A stretch of 15,068 nucleotides of DNA, from positions 4,541-19,608 of the forward strand of contig DHHB01000041.1 in assembly GCA_002403075.1 (NCBI GenBank), given 5' to 3'. Below are positions 1 through 8,082 of this stretch, piece after piece. This stretch comes from a bacterium UBP1_UBA4783. Lineage in GTDB: Bacteria > Krumholzibacteriota > Krumholzibacteriia > Krumholzibacteriales > Krumholzibacteriaceae. The position numbers and the translations under genes were made by a program. The notes below the pieces were generated by a model. That model was not told the DNA's origin and searched no databases. It was given only the letters and a program-made list of their open reading frames with translations. Numbering within the stretch: the first letter of the stretch is position 1; every line of letters starts with the position of its first letter.

Positions 1-58
1 CGGCCGCGAAAGGCCGGAGCGAAAAGGCACGGGACCGGCTCTCGGGCGCATTTCCGCG
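1..58. other. Left edge, no gene assigned
   Basis: This is the left edge, upstream of the ggt promoter. One plus frame (starting at base 2) is open from the edge to a TGA at 137-139, so it could be the tail of an upstream gene overlapping the ggt start. A second frame (starting at base 3) is also open but continues as a shadow inside ggt. With so few residues visible neither can be called a gene. Confidence 0.3.
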
Positions 59-87
59 TTTACAAACGGACTTCGGGCTGATAGAAT
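59..87 (+). promoter_or_regulatory. Sigma70-type promoter for ggt
   Basis: The -35 box TTTACA (59-64) and the -10 box TAGAAT (82-87) are separated by exactly 17 bases, and each differs from consensus at one position. The predicted start near base 94 leaves a leader of about 48 nt before the GTG start codon at 142. This is one of the best promoter matches in the window and indicates that ggt and the following gene have their own promoter. Confidence 0.6.
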
Positions 88-141
88 CAATGAAAATCCC
101 CTGGCCGACGGACGAGCCACCATGCCGCGAAGGATTTGACA

Positions 142-1863
142 GTGCTTCGGTTGTCCGCTGCCGCCGCCATCAGCATTCTCATCGTCGCCCTGATCGGCCA
201 TCCGTGCGCCTCGACCGCCCGAGCGGAGGCCGTGTGCGCCAGAGGCGGCGTCGTCGTGACCGCCTGTCCGATCGCGACGGAGGTCGGCGCGGATATTCTC
301 GAACGGGGCGGGAACGCCGTCGACGCCTCGGTGGCGATAGGGTTCGCCCTCGCGGTCACCTATCCCCAAGCGGGAAACATCGGGGGCGGGGGCTTCATGC
401 TCATCCGGCTGGCGTCCGGAGAGACGCGTTTCCTCGATTTTCGCGAAAAGGCTCCTCTCGCGGCTCAACGCGACATGTACCTCGACGAGCGAGGCGAGGT
501 GATAGAGGGGATGAGTCTCCTCGGAGCGACGGCCGCGGGGGTGCCCGGTTCGGTGTCGGGGCTGTACCGCGCCCACGAGCTGCGCGGCACGATGCCATGG
601 AGCGAGCTCCTCCGGCCCGCGATCGATCTCGCCCGCGGCGGTTTCCCCGTGAGCGCGAGACTCGCCTCCTCCCTCGCGCGTCTCCAGCCGTATCTCGAAC
701 GGTTTCCGGGGCTGCGGCAATTCACGAGAGCGGACGGATCCCCTCTCGCGGCGGGGGATACGCTCGTTCAGACGGAGCTCGCCCGCACGCTCGAGATCGT
801 CGCCCGGGAAGGGCCGCGCGGGTTCTACGAGGGCCCTATCGCGGATCTCATCGTCTCCGAGATGCGCGCGGGCGGCGGGATCGTTTCGCGGGAGGACCTC
901 TCCGCCTACGCGACCGTGGAGCGAACGCCGGTGCGCGGCGATTACCGCGGCTACGAGATCCTGTCGGCGCCGCCGCCGAGCTCGGGAGGCGCCGTTCTCG
1001 TCGAGCTGCTGAATATTCTGGAGGAGATTGGGCTCTCGGACATGGATTTCCTGTCGGAGCAAGCGATACATTACATGGTGGAGGCGGAGCGGCTGGCGTA
1101 CGCCGACCGCGCGCGCTATCTCGGCGATCCCGATTTCACGGACGTTCCGACGGAGCTTCTCACGTCGAAGCGGTATGCCCGGACGCTCGCCCGGACGATA
1201 ACGCCGCGGGCGACCCCCTCCGCCGGCGTCGGCGGCGGGGGCGACGCCGGCCGCGAGAAGCGGGAAACGACGCACTATAGCGTCGTCGACCGGTGGGGAA
1301 ACACCGCCGCGACGACCACGACACTGAACGACAGCTACGGCTCGCGCCTCGTCGTGCGGGGCGCGGGGTTTCTTCTCAACAACGAGATGGACGATTTCTC
1401 CGCGAAGCCCGGCGTTGCGAACCTCTACGGTCTCGTCGGAGGTGACGCGAACGCGATCGAACCGGGGAAACGGATGCTGAGCTCGATGGCGCCGACGATC
1501 GTGCTGAGGAACGGAAAGCCCGTTTTCGTTCTCGGAACCCCCGGCGGGTCCACGATCATCACGACCATCGCGCAGATCGTCGTCGATATCGCGGATTTCG
1601 GCATGACGCTCGAGGAAGCGGTGGCCGCGCCCCGCTTCCACCACCAATGGCTGCCGGATCGCATCAGCTTCGAGAAGGGCGTCCTCACGCGCTACCTTCG
1701 CGGGCATCTCGCGGCCCGCGGTCATACCGTCGAGGAGCGTTCCGAGCCGATCGGCGACGTGCAGGCGATAGCGATACGCGAGGATTGCGCCTGCGGCGTG
1801 AGCGACCCGCGCGGCGGCGGAGCGGCCGGCGGGGTCGACGTCGTTCTTCCGGCGCACAGGTGA
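142..1863 (+). CDS. ggt: Gamma-glutamyltransferase, periplasmic
   Basis: Gamma-glutamyltransferase cleaves or transfers the gamma-glutamyl group of glutathione and related peptides. It is made as one chain that cuts itself before a catalytic threonine. With the GTG start the protein is 573 residues and begins with a signal peptide (about residues 1-27). The self-processing site is the TTHYSVVD motif, with the nucleophile at Thr376 (codon 1267-1269), leaving a small subunit of about 198 residues, normal for the family. Also visible are the substrate-arginine region LDFREKAP, TTTLND, NNEMDDFS, LSSMAPTIV and GTPGGS. The Glu in NNEMDDF matches the human enzyme, where E. coli has Gln. GTG at 142 is preferred over the in-frame TTG at 136 because GAAGGA (129-134) is 7 nt from the GTG but almost touches the TTG. 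The next gene starts 13 nt after the stop, so the two form an operon. Confidence 0.96.
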   Translation: MLRLSAAAAISILIVALIGHPCASTARAEAVCARGGVVVTACPIATEVGADILERGGNAVDASVAIGFALAVTYPQAGNIGGGGFMLIRLASGETRFLDFREKAPLAAQRDMYLDERGEVIEGMSLLGATAAGVPGSVSGLYRAHELRGTMPWSELLRPAIDLARGGFPVSARLASSLARLQPYLERFPGLRQFTRADGSPLAAGDTLVQTELARTLEIVAREGPRGFYEGPIADLIVSEMRAGGGIVSREDLSAYATVERTPVRGDYRGYEILSAPPPSSGGAVLVELLNILEEIGLSDMDFLSEQAIHYMVEAERLAYADRARYLGDPDFTDVPTELLTSKRYARTLARTITPRATPSAGVGGGGDAGREKRETTHYSVVDRWGNTAATTTTLNDSYGSRLVVRGAGFLLNNEMDDFSAKPGVANLYGLVGGDANAIEPGKRMLSSMAPTIVLRNGKPVFVLGTPGGSTIITTIAQIVVDIADFGMTLEEAVAAPRFHHQWLPDRISFEKGVLTRYLRGHLAARGHTVEERSEPIGDVQAIAIREDCACGVSDPRGGGAAGGVDVVLPAHR

Positions 1864-1876
1864 AAGGAGTCGATCG

Positions 1877-2650
1877 ATGTCGTTTCGAACGTTCGTTGCC
1901 GCATGCCTCGCCGGCGCGGCGCTTCTCGTCGCCGGCGGCGCCCGCGCTGAAGACCGCCCCGCCGATTTTTCCGGGGCCGAGATGATCTTCTGCCGCTTTC
2001 CGCTCGCGCAGGTCGTCGCGCTCGACGGGGGGGACGCGTGGGGCGTTATGTACGCCGACACGTACGGGAAGCTCCACCTGCTTCGCGCGACGGAACGCGG
2101 ATGGAAGCTCGAGTGGGAGATCACGAACCTGGGGGCGAAGGTGCGGAGGTTCTTCTTCTGCGATCTCGAGGCGGACGGGACGATGGAGTTCGTCGTCGCG
2201 ACGGTGAGCGGGAGGATCCTCACGTACAGTATGGAAACGTACGCCGGTCTCTGGGAGAACCTCGAAGACCGCTACCAGAGCATCGACGCGATCGACGTCG
2301 AGAACGTCGATTCCGACCCGCAGCTCGAGATCGTCTTCATCGCGGACAACCGCCTTCAGATATACGACGGCGCGACGAAAAGCAGGCAATGGGTGAGCTC
2401 GCGGGATTTTTCCGCGGGGGAGCTTCTCATAGAAAACGTCGATAGGGATCCCCAGCTCGAGATCATTCTCAACAGCGGCATCATCCTCGATTCGCGTTTT
2501 CTCAACGTCGAGGTGGAATGGGACAAGCCGTTCGGCGACCGGATCGCGGTCGCGGACATGAACGGCGACGGCTATCCCGACGTCGTGGGGGAATTCGCGG
2601 ACTATTCGATCCGGGTCTTCGACGTGTACTCGCGGCGGGAGGTCTGGTGA
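1877..2650 (+). CDS. Secreted protein with VCBS/FG-GAP-like repeats
   Basis: A 257-residue protein with an N-terminal signal peptide (about residues 1-24, ending near GGARAEDR). The mature part repeats a short acidic calcium-loop-like motif followed by beta-strand sequence: DLEADGTME (96-104), DVENVDSDPQLE, ENVDRDPQLE and the most canonical, DMNGDGYPD (227-235). This resembles the loops of VCBS/FG-GAP (integrin-type) beta-propeller blades. With about four recognisable repeats it is shorter than a full seven-bladed propeller, so the fold is an inference. AGGAG (1865-1869) lies 7 nt before the ATG, and the gene follows ggt by 13 nt, so it is probably co-transcribed with it. Its exact role is unknown. 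Confidence 0.8.
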   Translation: MSFRTFVAACLAGAALLVAGGARAEDRPADFSGAEMIFCRFPLAQVVALDGGDAWGVMYADTYGKLHLLRATERGWKLEWEITNLGAKVRRFFFCDLEADGTMEFVVATVSGRILTYSMETYAGLWENLEDRYQSIDAIDVENVDSDPQLEIVFIADNRLQIYDGATKSRQWVSSRDFSAGELLIENVDRDPQLEIILNSGIILDSRFLNVEVEWDKPFGDRIAVADMNGDGYPDVVGEFADYSIRVFDVYSRREVW

Positions 2651-2654
2651 CGGC

Positions 2655-2674
2655 CGGCGCCTCCGTCGGCGCCG
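2655..2674 (+). terminator. GC-rich hairpin after the ggt operon
   Basis: A perfect 7-bp stem, CGGCGCC (2655-2661) and GGCGCCG (2668-2674), with a 6-nt loop lies just past the stop of the VCBS-like gene. No T-run follows, so it is not a textbook intrinsic terminator. It may still slow polymerase or protect the mRNA end. A second small hairpin (GGGAG/CTCCC, 2682-2694) follows. Confidence 0.3.
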
Positions 2675-2749
2675 CGTTCGAGGGAGCGACTCCCGCGGAA
2701 AACGCACGCGCAGCTCGCGAAAAAAACGATACCGGAATTTCCGCGCCTG

Positions 2750-2758
2750 TGATATACT
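2750..2758 (+). promoter_or_regulatory. Extended -10 promoter for the secreted pair
   Basis: TGATATACT is an extended -10 element (TG-n-TATACT; hexamer at 2753-2758). No good -35 box lies at the usual distance (taccgg at 2730-2735), which fits an extended -10 promoter. The predicted start near 2765 gives a leader of about 54 nt before the TTG at 2819. It would drive both secreted paralogues. Confidence 0.45.
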
Positions 2759-2818
2759 ATCGCCTTCGATTGCGCTGTAACCGCAGGCAAGCCACCGCAC
2801 GGAGAAGGAGGGGGGACC

Positions 2819-3523
2819 TTGACCAAAAAGCTACTCATCGGCCTGTTTCTCGTCGTATTCGCGGGTCTTTCGGCGGCGCCCGCCGGCGCCATCACCTTCC
2901 GGACGGAAACGTTCGGGCTTCAGGGCGCCGGATCCTTCATGCAGAGCCCGCCGATATTCAGCGGCAACATTCTGAGCGGCACGCTCTTCCCGGGAACCTT
3001 CTGGTTCAAGTTCGACGACACCGGCTGGCCGGTCGACAACCCGGGCACGCCGCAGAACGAGCGGCTCGAGTACGTTCTGGCCCATTATTTCCACTACGAC
3101 GCCACGGTCGGAGGCGAGAGCTGGGACGGATACTTTCCGCCGACCGGATCGGGCGAGGCGCAGGTGAAATGGCGCTTCTACGCCGCGGCGGGCGACACGA
3201 TCGGCGGCATGTGCCCGCAGGTCTCTATCACCATCCGCGACTACAACGCGAACGGGATCATGGAGGACGACGAATACGGTTCGAAGGTCGTCTCGGGCAA
3301 CATCGTCGCGTACATCAATTACAGCGGCGGCTGCTTCAGCAGCTTCTGCGGCAACGGGAGCTTCAGCGGCACGTTGAACGTCCAGAACTGGGGAACGATG
3401 ACGGAGGAATGGTACGTCCCTTCGGCCACGAGCGCATCCGGCAGGCTCTACCTCAGAGACGGCAACTGCACCGTCGGCACCGAGGAGAGCAGCTGGGGAC
3501 AGATCAAAGCCATATACCGATAG
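2819..3523 (+). CDS. Secreted EF-hand-loop protein, first paralogue
   Basis: A 234-residue exported protein that I do not recognise as a named family. It starts with TTG, supported by AAGGAGG (2805-2811) 7 nt upstream, and has a signal peptide ending near PAGA (about residue 24). Residues 141-152, DYNANGIMEDDE, fit an EF-hand/dockerin-type calcium loop (acidic or Asn at positions 1, 3 and 5, Gly at 6, Glu at 12). Four cysteines could form disulfides. The next gene, 22 nt downstream, encodes a clear paralogue. They share a SPP/SPVxxSG..LSG stretch, DD(T/S)GWP, the CG(N/E)G(S/A)F motif and a matching C-terminus (GTE..W..(I/V)K..(Y/F)R). It probably works outside the cytoplasm, possibly binding calcium; the function is unknown. 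Confidence 0.82.
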   Translation: MTKKLLIGLFLVVFAGLSAAPAGAITFRTETFGLQGAGSFMQSPPIFSGNILSGTLFPGTFWFKFDDTGWPVDNPGTPQNERLEYVLAHYFHYDATVGGESWDGYFPPTGSGEAQVKWRFYAAAGDTIGGMCPQVSITIRDYNANGIMEDDEYGSKVVSGNIVAYINYSGGCFSSFCGNGSFSGTLNVQNWGTMTEEWYVPSATSASGRLYLRDGNCTVGTEESSWGQIKAIYR

Positions 3524-3545
3524 AGCCGAAAGGACGTGAAGGACG

Positions 3546-4217
3546 ATGAAAACGTACGCGACGATTCTGACGCTGACGACGCTTCTCATGGCGCCGGTAT
3601 TCGCCGGCGCTCAGCTCCCGCCGAGCCTCTCCGTTGAATTCAATTTCGAGGGGACGGGCGGTGCGGTCATGCATTCCCCCGTCGTCTATTCCGGCGACGT
3701 CCTCTCGGGAGATCCCCTCGTCGTGGGCGCGGCCTGGACGGTGACGATCGACGATTCCGGCTGGCCCGGCGTGGGAAATCCGCAGGCCCGCTGGGATTAC
3801 ATATTCGGCAACTATTTCGAATACGAGGGCGCTCCGGTGAACAGCTGGACCGCGGTCTTCGACGAAACGAATCTGCCGTCGAAGCCCGTGTGGCAGATCG
3901 TTCATCCGACGAACGGCATGATGGGCGGCACGCTCATCGTCGTGGTCACCTATTCGGATTGGGACTGCGACGGCCAGCTCGACATCGAGGAGCGCATGCA
4001 GGGTGTCTTCTCCGGCAACCTCGTCGTCATGAAGTACGGCACGGGCACGTTCGCCGGCTACTGCGGCGAAGGCGCGTTCAACGGCGGCCTCATGAACGCG
4101 GATCCGGCGAACTGGATGGACGACTACGTCGACGGCGCCGGCCTCCTGAACCTCAAGGATTGCCGGATCGGAACCGAGCGGACGACCTGGTCCGCCGTGA
4201 AGAGCTTGTTCAGATAG
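3546..4217 (+). CDS. Secreted EF-hand-loop protein, second paralogue
   Basis: A 223-residue exported protein, paralogous to its upstream neighbour and in the same operon (22-nt gap). The signal peptide ends near FAGAQ (about residue 22). Residues 138-149, DWDCDGQLDIEE, form a canonical EF-hand loop (Asp at 1, 3 and 5, Gly at 6, Leu at 8, Glu at 12), at the same place in the chain as the loop in the first paralogue. The ATG is preceded by GAAGGA only 2 nt away and AAAGGA 11 nt away, so translation may partly depend on coupling to the upstream gene. The stop is only 11 nt from the stop of the convergent tonB gene. The function is unknown; similarity to the neighbour was judged by eye. Confidence 0.82.
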   Translation: MKTYATILTLTTLLMAPVFAGAQLPPSLSVEFNFEGTGGAVMHSPVVYSGDVLSGDPLVVGAAWTVTIDDSGWPGVGNPQARWDYIFGNYFEYEGAPVNSWTAVFDETNLPSKPVWQIVHPTNGMMGGTLIVVVTYSDWDCDGQLDIEERMQGVFSGNLVVMKYGTGTFAGYCGEGAFNGGLMNADPANWMDDYVDGAGLLNLKDCRIGTERTTWSAVKSLFR

Positions 4218-4228
4218 GGGGAGAGCGG

Positions 4229-4873
4229 CTAGCGGGGTTGAAAGCCGATCGCGAGCCGGACCCACATCGGGGTCCGCACCCCGTGCTCCATGCCGGGGAT
4301 GAAGCGGATCCGGCGGGCGGATTCGACGGCGATCCGGTTGAGTTCCTGAGCGGGGAGGCTTCGAGCGACCTTGACGTCCTCGACCTCCCCGCGCTCGTTT
4401 ACGAGAACGAGAAGCTCGACGCTGCCCTGAATCTCCTTCACTCCTTTCGGATACGTCGGCCACGGGATATAGAGCGGCTTCGGCTGCACGGTCGCGCCGC
4501 GCGTTCCGGGACGTCCCGAGGCCCCCTCGCGCGAGCCGCCGGAGAGAGGCAGCACCTCGAGATGCGGCTCTCCGAGGCCGATGTCGTCCGGCGCCGCGAT
4601 CCCCTCGTCCCGCGGATCGACGGGAATCGCGGGGGCGCCGCGCGGGCCGGAAAGCGCCGGCGCGAGAGGGATCACCTGAAAGGGGTTGTCGAGATACGGG
4701 AAGCGGCCGGAATCGCCCTCCTCGGGAGCGATGTCGCGGCTCAGGAACGCGAGGTACTGCGGCTTGAAAAAGAGAAGCAGGGCGGCGTGAACGAGGATCG
4801 CGGCCGCGACGATGGCCGTCCATTCGCGGGCGCTCCGTCTCGTTCTGGAAAGCAGTCTCGCCGCGGCGCTCAT
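4229..4873 (-). CDS. TonB-family energy transducer
   Basis: TonB proteins link the proton-motive force at the inner membrane (through ExbB/ExbD) to TonB-dependent outer-membrane receptors. This 214-residue protein has one N-terminal membrane helix (about 18-36) containing His29, the position where TonB proteins often carry a functionally important histidine. A proline- and glycine-rich spacer (about 48-135) would span the periplasm, followed by a TonB C-terminal domain (about 141-214) with YPKGVKEIQGSVEL and the (A)RRIRFIPG segment. The ATG at 4871-4873 has GAGGA (4881-4885) 7 nt upstream, so the long upstream reading-frame extension is not used. No exbB, exbD or receptor is present here, so the partners lie elsewhere. 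The gene is convergent with the second secreted paralogue. Confidence 0.9.
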   Translation of the reverse strand: MSAAARLLSRTRRSAREWTAIVAAAILVHAALLLFFKPQYLAFLSRDIAPEEGDSGRFPYLDNPFQVIPLAPALSGPRGAPAIPVDPRDEGIAAPDDIGLGEPHLEVLPLSGGSREGASGRPGTRGATVQPKPLYIPWPTYPKGVKEIQGSVELLVLVNERGEVEDVKVARSLPAQELNRIAVESARRIRFIPGMEHGVRTPMWVRLAIGFQPR

Positions 4874-4955
4874 GGCGACGTCCTCGTGTCGAAAGCCCTG
4901 GAGGCCGGGGATCGAGCGGCTGACGACGCGGGTCGCCGGTCGAGCCCCCGCTCCT

Positions 4956-4985
4956 AGTATACGGTCGGCGGCGGGCCGATTGCAA
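4956..4985 (-). promoter_or_regulatory. Sigma70-type promoter for tonB
   Basis: On the minus strand the -35 box TTGCAA (4980-4985) and the -10 box TATACT (4956-4961) are separated by 18 bases. The predicted start near 4949 gives a leader of about 75 nt. The -10 hexamer is identical to the one upstream of the secreted paralogues at 2753. No obvious Fur-type palindrome overlaps it. Confidence 0.5.
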
Positions 4986-5044
4986 GAAGCCCCGCCGGGC
5001 CGGGGCGGCGAACGGCGGGCGTGGTATTTCGCGGCGTCTCGTTG

Positions 5045-5050
5045 TATATT
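5045..5050 (+). promoter_or_regulatory. Possible -10 box for the nitroreductase
   Basis: TATATT lies 32 bases before the nitroreductase ATG in an otherwise GC-rich stretch. No convincing -35 box is present at 16-18 bases upstream. The whole 4874-5081 interval is a divergent control region between tonB and this gene, and nothing else is recognisable in it. Confidence 0.3.
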
Positions 5051-5081
5051 ACTAGCGGGGCGTTCGGCCGAAGGAGGCTCG

Positions 5082-5624
5082 ATGGACCTGTATGAGGCAA
5101 TCAGACTACGGACAAGCGTCCGAGGGTATCGACCGGATCCCGTTGAATCCGAGAAGCTCCGCCGCGTTCTCGACGCGGCCCGTCTCGCCCCTTCAGGGAA
5201 GAACGGACAGCCGTGGACCTTCGTGGTCGTCACGGATCCCGGCACGAAACGGAGGCTCGTCGAGGCGTGCAAGGGGCAGAGCTTCATAGCGGAGGCGCCG
5301 GTCGTCGTCGCCGCATGCGGACGGGAGGACCTCGCCTACCAGAAGATGGGCGGATACTGGAACAGCCTGCCGGTCGACATCGGCATCGCGTTCGAGCATC
5401 TCATGCTCGCCGCCGCGGCCGAGGGGCTCGGCACGTGTTGGATCGGCGCATTCATCGAGGACGACGTGCGCGCCATACTCCGCGTTCCGGCCGAGCAGAA
5501 GATCGTCGCCCTGACGCCGCTCGGCTATCCCTCGGGGGAGCGCGCCGTGCGTCCGCGCAAGGCGCTCGAGGATATCCTCATGTACGACCGTTGGGGGAAC
5601 GCCGAAACGGATCTATGGAAGTGA
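5082..5624 (+). CDS. Nitroreductase-family flavoprotein
   Basis: A 180-residue FMN-dependent oxidoreductase of the nitroreductase superfamily; members use NAD(P)H to reduce nitroaromatics, quinones or other substrates and usually act as cytoplasmic dimers. Family marks are the N-terminal RTSVRGY phosphate-binding stretch (about 10-16), APSGKNGQPW (36-45) and GLGTCWIG (115-122) near the flavin. The length fits the shorter members. The ATG follows AAGGAGG (5071-5077) with a short 4-nt gap. In-frame upstream extension is possible but would run through the -10-like sequence and into the divergent tonB start region. The natural substrate cannot be told from sequence. The next gene starts 5 nt after the stop, suggesting co-transcription. 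Confidence 0.93.
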   Translation: MDLYEAIRLRTSVRGYRPDPVESEKLRRVLDAARLAPSGKNGQPWTFVVVTDPGTKRRLVEACKGQSFIAEAPVVVAACGREDLAYQKMGGYWNSLPVDIGIAFEHLMLAAAAEGLGTCWIGAFIEDDVRAILRVPAEQKIVALTPLGYPSGERAVRPRKALEDILMYDRWGNAETDLWK

Positions 5625-5629
5625 TCGAT

Positions 5630-6049
5630 ATGCGCATGAAAACGGCTCGGCTGACGGCGCTCGTCGTCCTCGCGACCGGCACGCTCCTCTGGGCCTTCCC
5701 CGCCCGCTGCGAAAGCGTCTTTTCCCCGGGCGCCGCGGCGGGACGGACGGAAGCCGGAGGCGCATCCCTGAAGCTCGCAGAAGGCGCGATGACGCGCGGT
5801 ACATTCGCGGCTCTCTCAGTGGACGCGGGGCAGGACACGATCGAAGCCTTCGACGTGGAGCTCGAGGAAGAGGAACGGGACCGGAGCCTCTACAAGGAGA
5901 TCGCCATGGTCGCCGTCGCGGCGGGCGTGGTCGGATACGTCGTGTACCTGCTCATCGACCCGGGCGGCGACGACGCCCCCGCCGACGACGGAAACGGCAA
6001 GCCGATTCCGTTCGCCGTCGTTCCGTTCAGTCTCGGCCCGCGACGGTGA
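5630..6049 (+). CDS. Small exported protein with C-terminal membrane anchor
   Basis: A 139-residue protein I do not recognise. It has a signal-peptide-like N-terminus (about 1-27), a very acidic stretch (VELEEEERDR, about 76-85), one hydrophobic helix (about 91-109) and a short Asp/Gly-rich segment before the end. It begins 5 nt after the nitroreductase stop, with a weak GGAAGTG site; an earlier in-frame ATG at 5615 would overlap the nitroreductase and extend into no clear signal peptide. The last 23 nt overlap, in antisense, the 3' end of the GWxTD gene. Natural-looking signal peptide and helix support a real gene, but there is no homology evidence here. Confidence 0.6.
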   Translation: MRMKTARLTALVVLATGTLLWAFPARCESVFSPGAAAGRTEAGGASLKLAEGAMTRGTFAALSVDAGQDTIEAFDVELEEEERDRSLYKEIAMVAVAAGVVGYVVYLLIDPGGDDAPADDGNGKPIPFAVVPFSLGPRR

Positions 6050-8075
6050 ACCGCCTGCTTTCGCCCGCCGACTCTCCCGTCGAGAGATCCTCGACGAGGA
6101 GAACGAGAAGATAGACGCCCGGTTCGAGCGCCGCGAGATCTATCTGGAGATTGTCCGAAACGGCGGGCGCGTCCGCGCGCTGTTCGAAGCTCGCCTCCGC
6201 GTAGGGTTTTTCCCCCCGCTTTCCGCCGCGGATACCGTCCCACATATACGCGAGCGTGCGCCGCGGGCCCGCCGGAGCGCCGGCGTCCCCGGCATCCGGT
6301 TTTCTGACGGCGTACGTAACGCGGTATCGGAAGATCCCGTCCGCGCCCGCCTTGAGGTTGTACACTTCGTAGCCGAGACACAGCGCCTCGCTTCGGGCAT
6401 ACAGGGGCACCGGATCGAGAGCGTCGCCGCAGCCGGCGTCGCCCTTGATCGCGAAGCGGACGCTCGAAAGCTTGAGAGAGCGTCCGTGCATGGCGCGCAT
6501 CTCGAGCGGATAGCGGCGCACGGCCTTCTTTCGGTCCGCGTCGCTCACGAGCTCCAGCACGCACGTGCAGCCGAGCTCGCGGGGAAGCATCTCGATCGCT
6601 CCGCTGTAAACGCGGTACCGTCCCGAGGGCTTGTCGATGACCGGCAGCGTATCGGGACGCAGCGTCAGTCGATTCCTCGAGAAGCGGCTCCACTCCGAAT
6701 CGAAGAAGGTGAGGAAGAGGTTCCAGCGTCCGCCGCTCGGGGCGCGCATCGAATCGGGGATGGCGAGCGAGAAATCTATCCGCGTCCGCTCGTCCGCCCC
6801 GCGGAGCTCCGCCATTTCGACGCCGAGCGGAAACGCGGCGTAGGCGAGGGGATACTCGTACCGCTGCGGGGCCGTTTCGAGAATACGCCGCGAAACCTCG
6901 CCGTAGTGATCCCCGATGGGGAAGTGGAAGTCGCCGTTGAGAAACTCGTCGTTGAAGTAGAGCCGCATCGCGCCGCCCGGCGTCGTGTAGGACCAGACGA
7001 CCCACGCCCCGGAGGTCCCGGATCCGAGATCGTAGTACGCATGGTCGGGAGGACCGAAGCGTATGAGCGCGGCGCCGCGGTCCGATTCCCATCCGTCGAG
7101 ATCGATGCGTTCGTTCGAGAGCGCCCAGTCCGCGGCGAGGACGCGCGCGTAGTGTTCGAGGAGCCGCTCGTTGACCTCGGTCGCCGGGGTCGGATCGTGC
7201 TCGGCCCAGAAGCGCCGGTTCCAGTCGTCTCGTTTCGCGGGGAGCGACGACAGGTAGAGCTCTCTCTCGTCGCGCGGCAGGAGCGGCGCGATATTCTCGT
7301 ACGGTTTGCGCTCATCCCCGCTCATGAGAAGGAACGCGTCGGCGAAGGAAGCCGCCGCCTCGTCGAACAGCTTGAGCTTCGTACGGAGCATCCCGCAGAG
7401 GAGATGCGCGCGGGCGCTCCGGGGATGGTACAGGGCGGCGCGCGAAGCGTACTGCAGGCCGGTCCGGTGCATCTGCCGGAACGAATGGAGAAATCCGAGA
7501 TTGAGCAGCGTCTCTTCGTCCTTTCGATTGCGGCGCAGGGCCTCGCCGAAGAGATCGATCGCCTTCACGAGATGATCGGGGTGGCTCATCGTGCGGAAAT
7601 ACTCGTCGCGTTCGAGGCGCGCGAGCTGGAACCACGCCTGAGAGCAACGGGGGTCGAGGCGGGTCGCCTCGAGGAACGCCGCCTCCGCCTCGCCGACGAA
7701 TCGCCGGGCAGCGAGCGTCAGGCCTTTCTCGACCCGGTACATCGCGTTGCCGGGGTCGAGCATGATCGCCCGGTCGATCTCCTCCGACGAGAGGAGCCGG
7801 CCGCGCGGGGTGCCCTGCAGACGGTAGAGGACGGACAGCCGCCGGTGAAGCTCCGCGTTCTTGAAATCCCCCTCGATCTCGGCGGAGAGCGCCGCTATCC
7901 GCTCGTCGAGATCGCGGCGTTCCTCGGGAGGGACGTACTCGATGAAATCCCGCTCCTCGACGGTCTGCTTTCGCTCGGGGTGAAGGGCGCAGGCCGGAAT
8001 CAGGCAGAGGACGAGCGAGATCGTGCCGAAGAGCCGCGGCGCCGCTTCGAGCGCTATGGGGATGCCCGTTTTCAT
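6027..8075 (-). CDS. TPR and GWxTD-domain lipoprotein
   Basis: A 682-residue exported protein. The N-terminus resembles a lipoprotein signal (IPAC at 26-29, lipid-modified Cys29; Pro at -2 is unusual). Residues of about 45-235 look like tetratricopeptide repeats, for example EKGLTLAARRFVGEAEAAF followed by AWFQLARLE. The GWxTD signature appears as GWESDRG (Gly328, Trp329), followed by LIRFGPPD and VVWSY, as in GWxTD-domain proteins; the remaining C-terminal part is probably beta-rich. Family function is not established. The start is uncertain: ATG at 8075 is preferred because the in-frame ATG at 8084 lies within a likely -10 box; neither has a good ribosome-binding site. The 3' end overlaps the convergent small exported gene by 23 nt. 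Confidence 0.88.
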   Translation of the reverse strand: MKTGIPIALEAAPRLFGTISLVLCLIPACALHPERKQTVEERDFIEYVPPEERRDLDERIAALSAEIEGDFKNAELHRRLSVLYRLQGTPRGRLLSSEEIDRAIMLDPGNAMYRVEKGLTLAARRFVGEAEAAFLEATRLDPRCSQAWFQLARLERDEYFRTMSHPDHLVKAIDLFGEALRRNRKDEETLLNLGFLHSFRQMHRTGLQYASRAALYHPRSARAHLLCGMLRTKLKLFDEAAASFADAFLLMSGDERKPYENIAPLLPRDERELYLSSLPAKRDDWNRRFWAEHDPTPATEVNERLLEHYARVLAADWALSNERIDLDGWESDRGAALIRFGPPDHAYYDLGSGTSGAWVVWSYTTPGGAMRLYFNDEFLNGDFHFPIGDHYGEVSRRILETAPQRYEYPLAYAAFPLGVEMAELRGADERTRIDFSLAIPDSMRAPSGGRWNLFLTFFDSEWSRFSRNRLTLRPDTLPVIDKPSGRYRVYSGAIEMLPRELGCTCVLELVSDADRKKAVRRYPLEMRAMHGRSLKLSSVRFAIKGDAGCGDALDPVPLYARSEALCLGYEVYNLKAGADGIFRYRVTYAVRKPDAGDAGAPAGPRRTLAYMWDGIRGGKRGEKPYAEASFEQRADAPAVSDNLQIDLAALEPGVYLLVLLVEDLSTGESAGESRRFTVAGRD

Positions 8076-8082
8076 CGTTTCC

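Noticed and set aside
90..1280. Long plus-strand frame inside ggt
   Set aside because: It lies inside ggt in another frame and is dominated by Arg/Gly, as expected for a GC-rich shadow.
2719..2726. A-run read as a minus-strand terminator
   Set aside because: The adjoining stem is only 4-5 bp and no minus-strand gene ends there.
1685..2800. 371-residue minus-strand frame
   Set aside because: It is antisense to the end of ggt and the VCBS-like gene, both of which have clear homology or motifs, and it has low-complexity Arg-rich composition.
4229..5287. Long N-terminal extension of TonB
   Set aside because: It would run antisense into the nitroreductase and through the promoter; the start at 4873 has a good ribosome-binding site and membrane helix.
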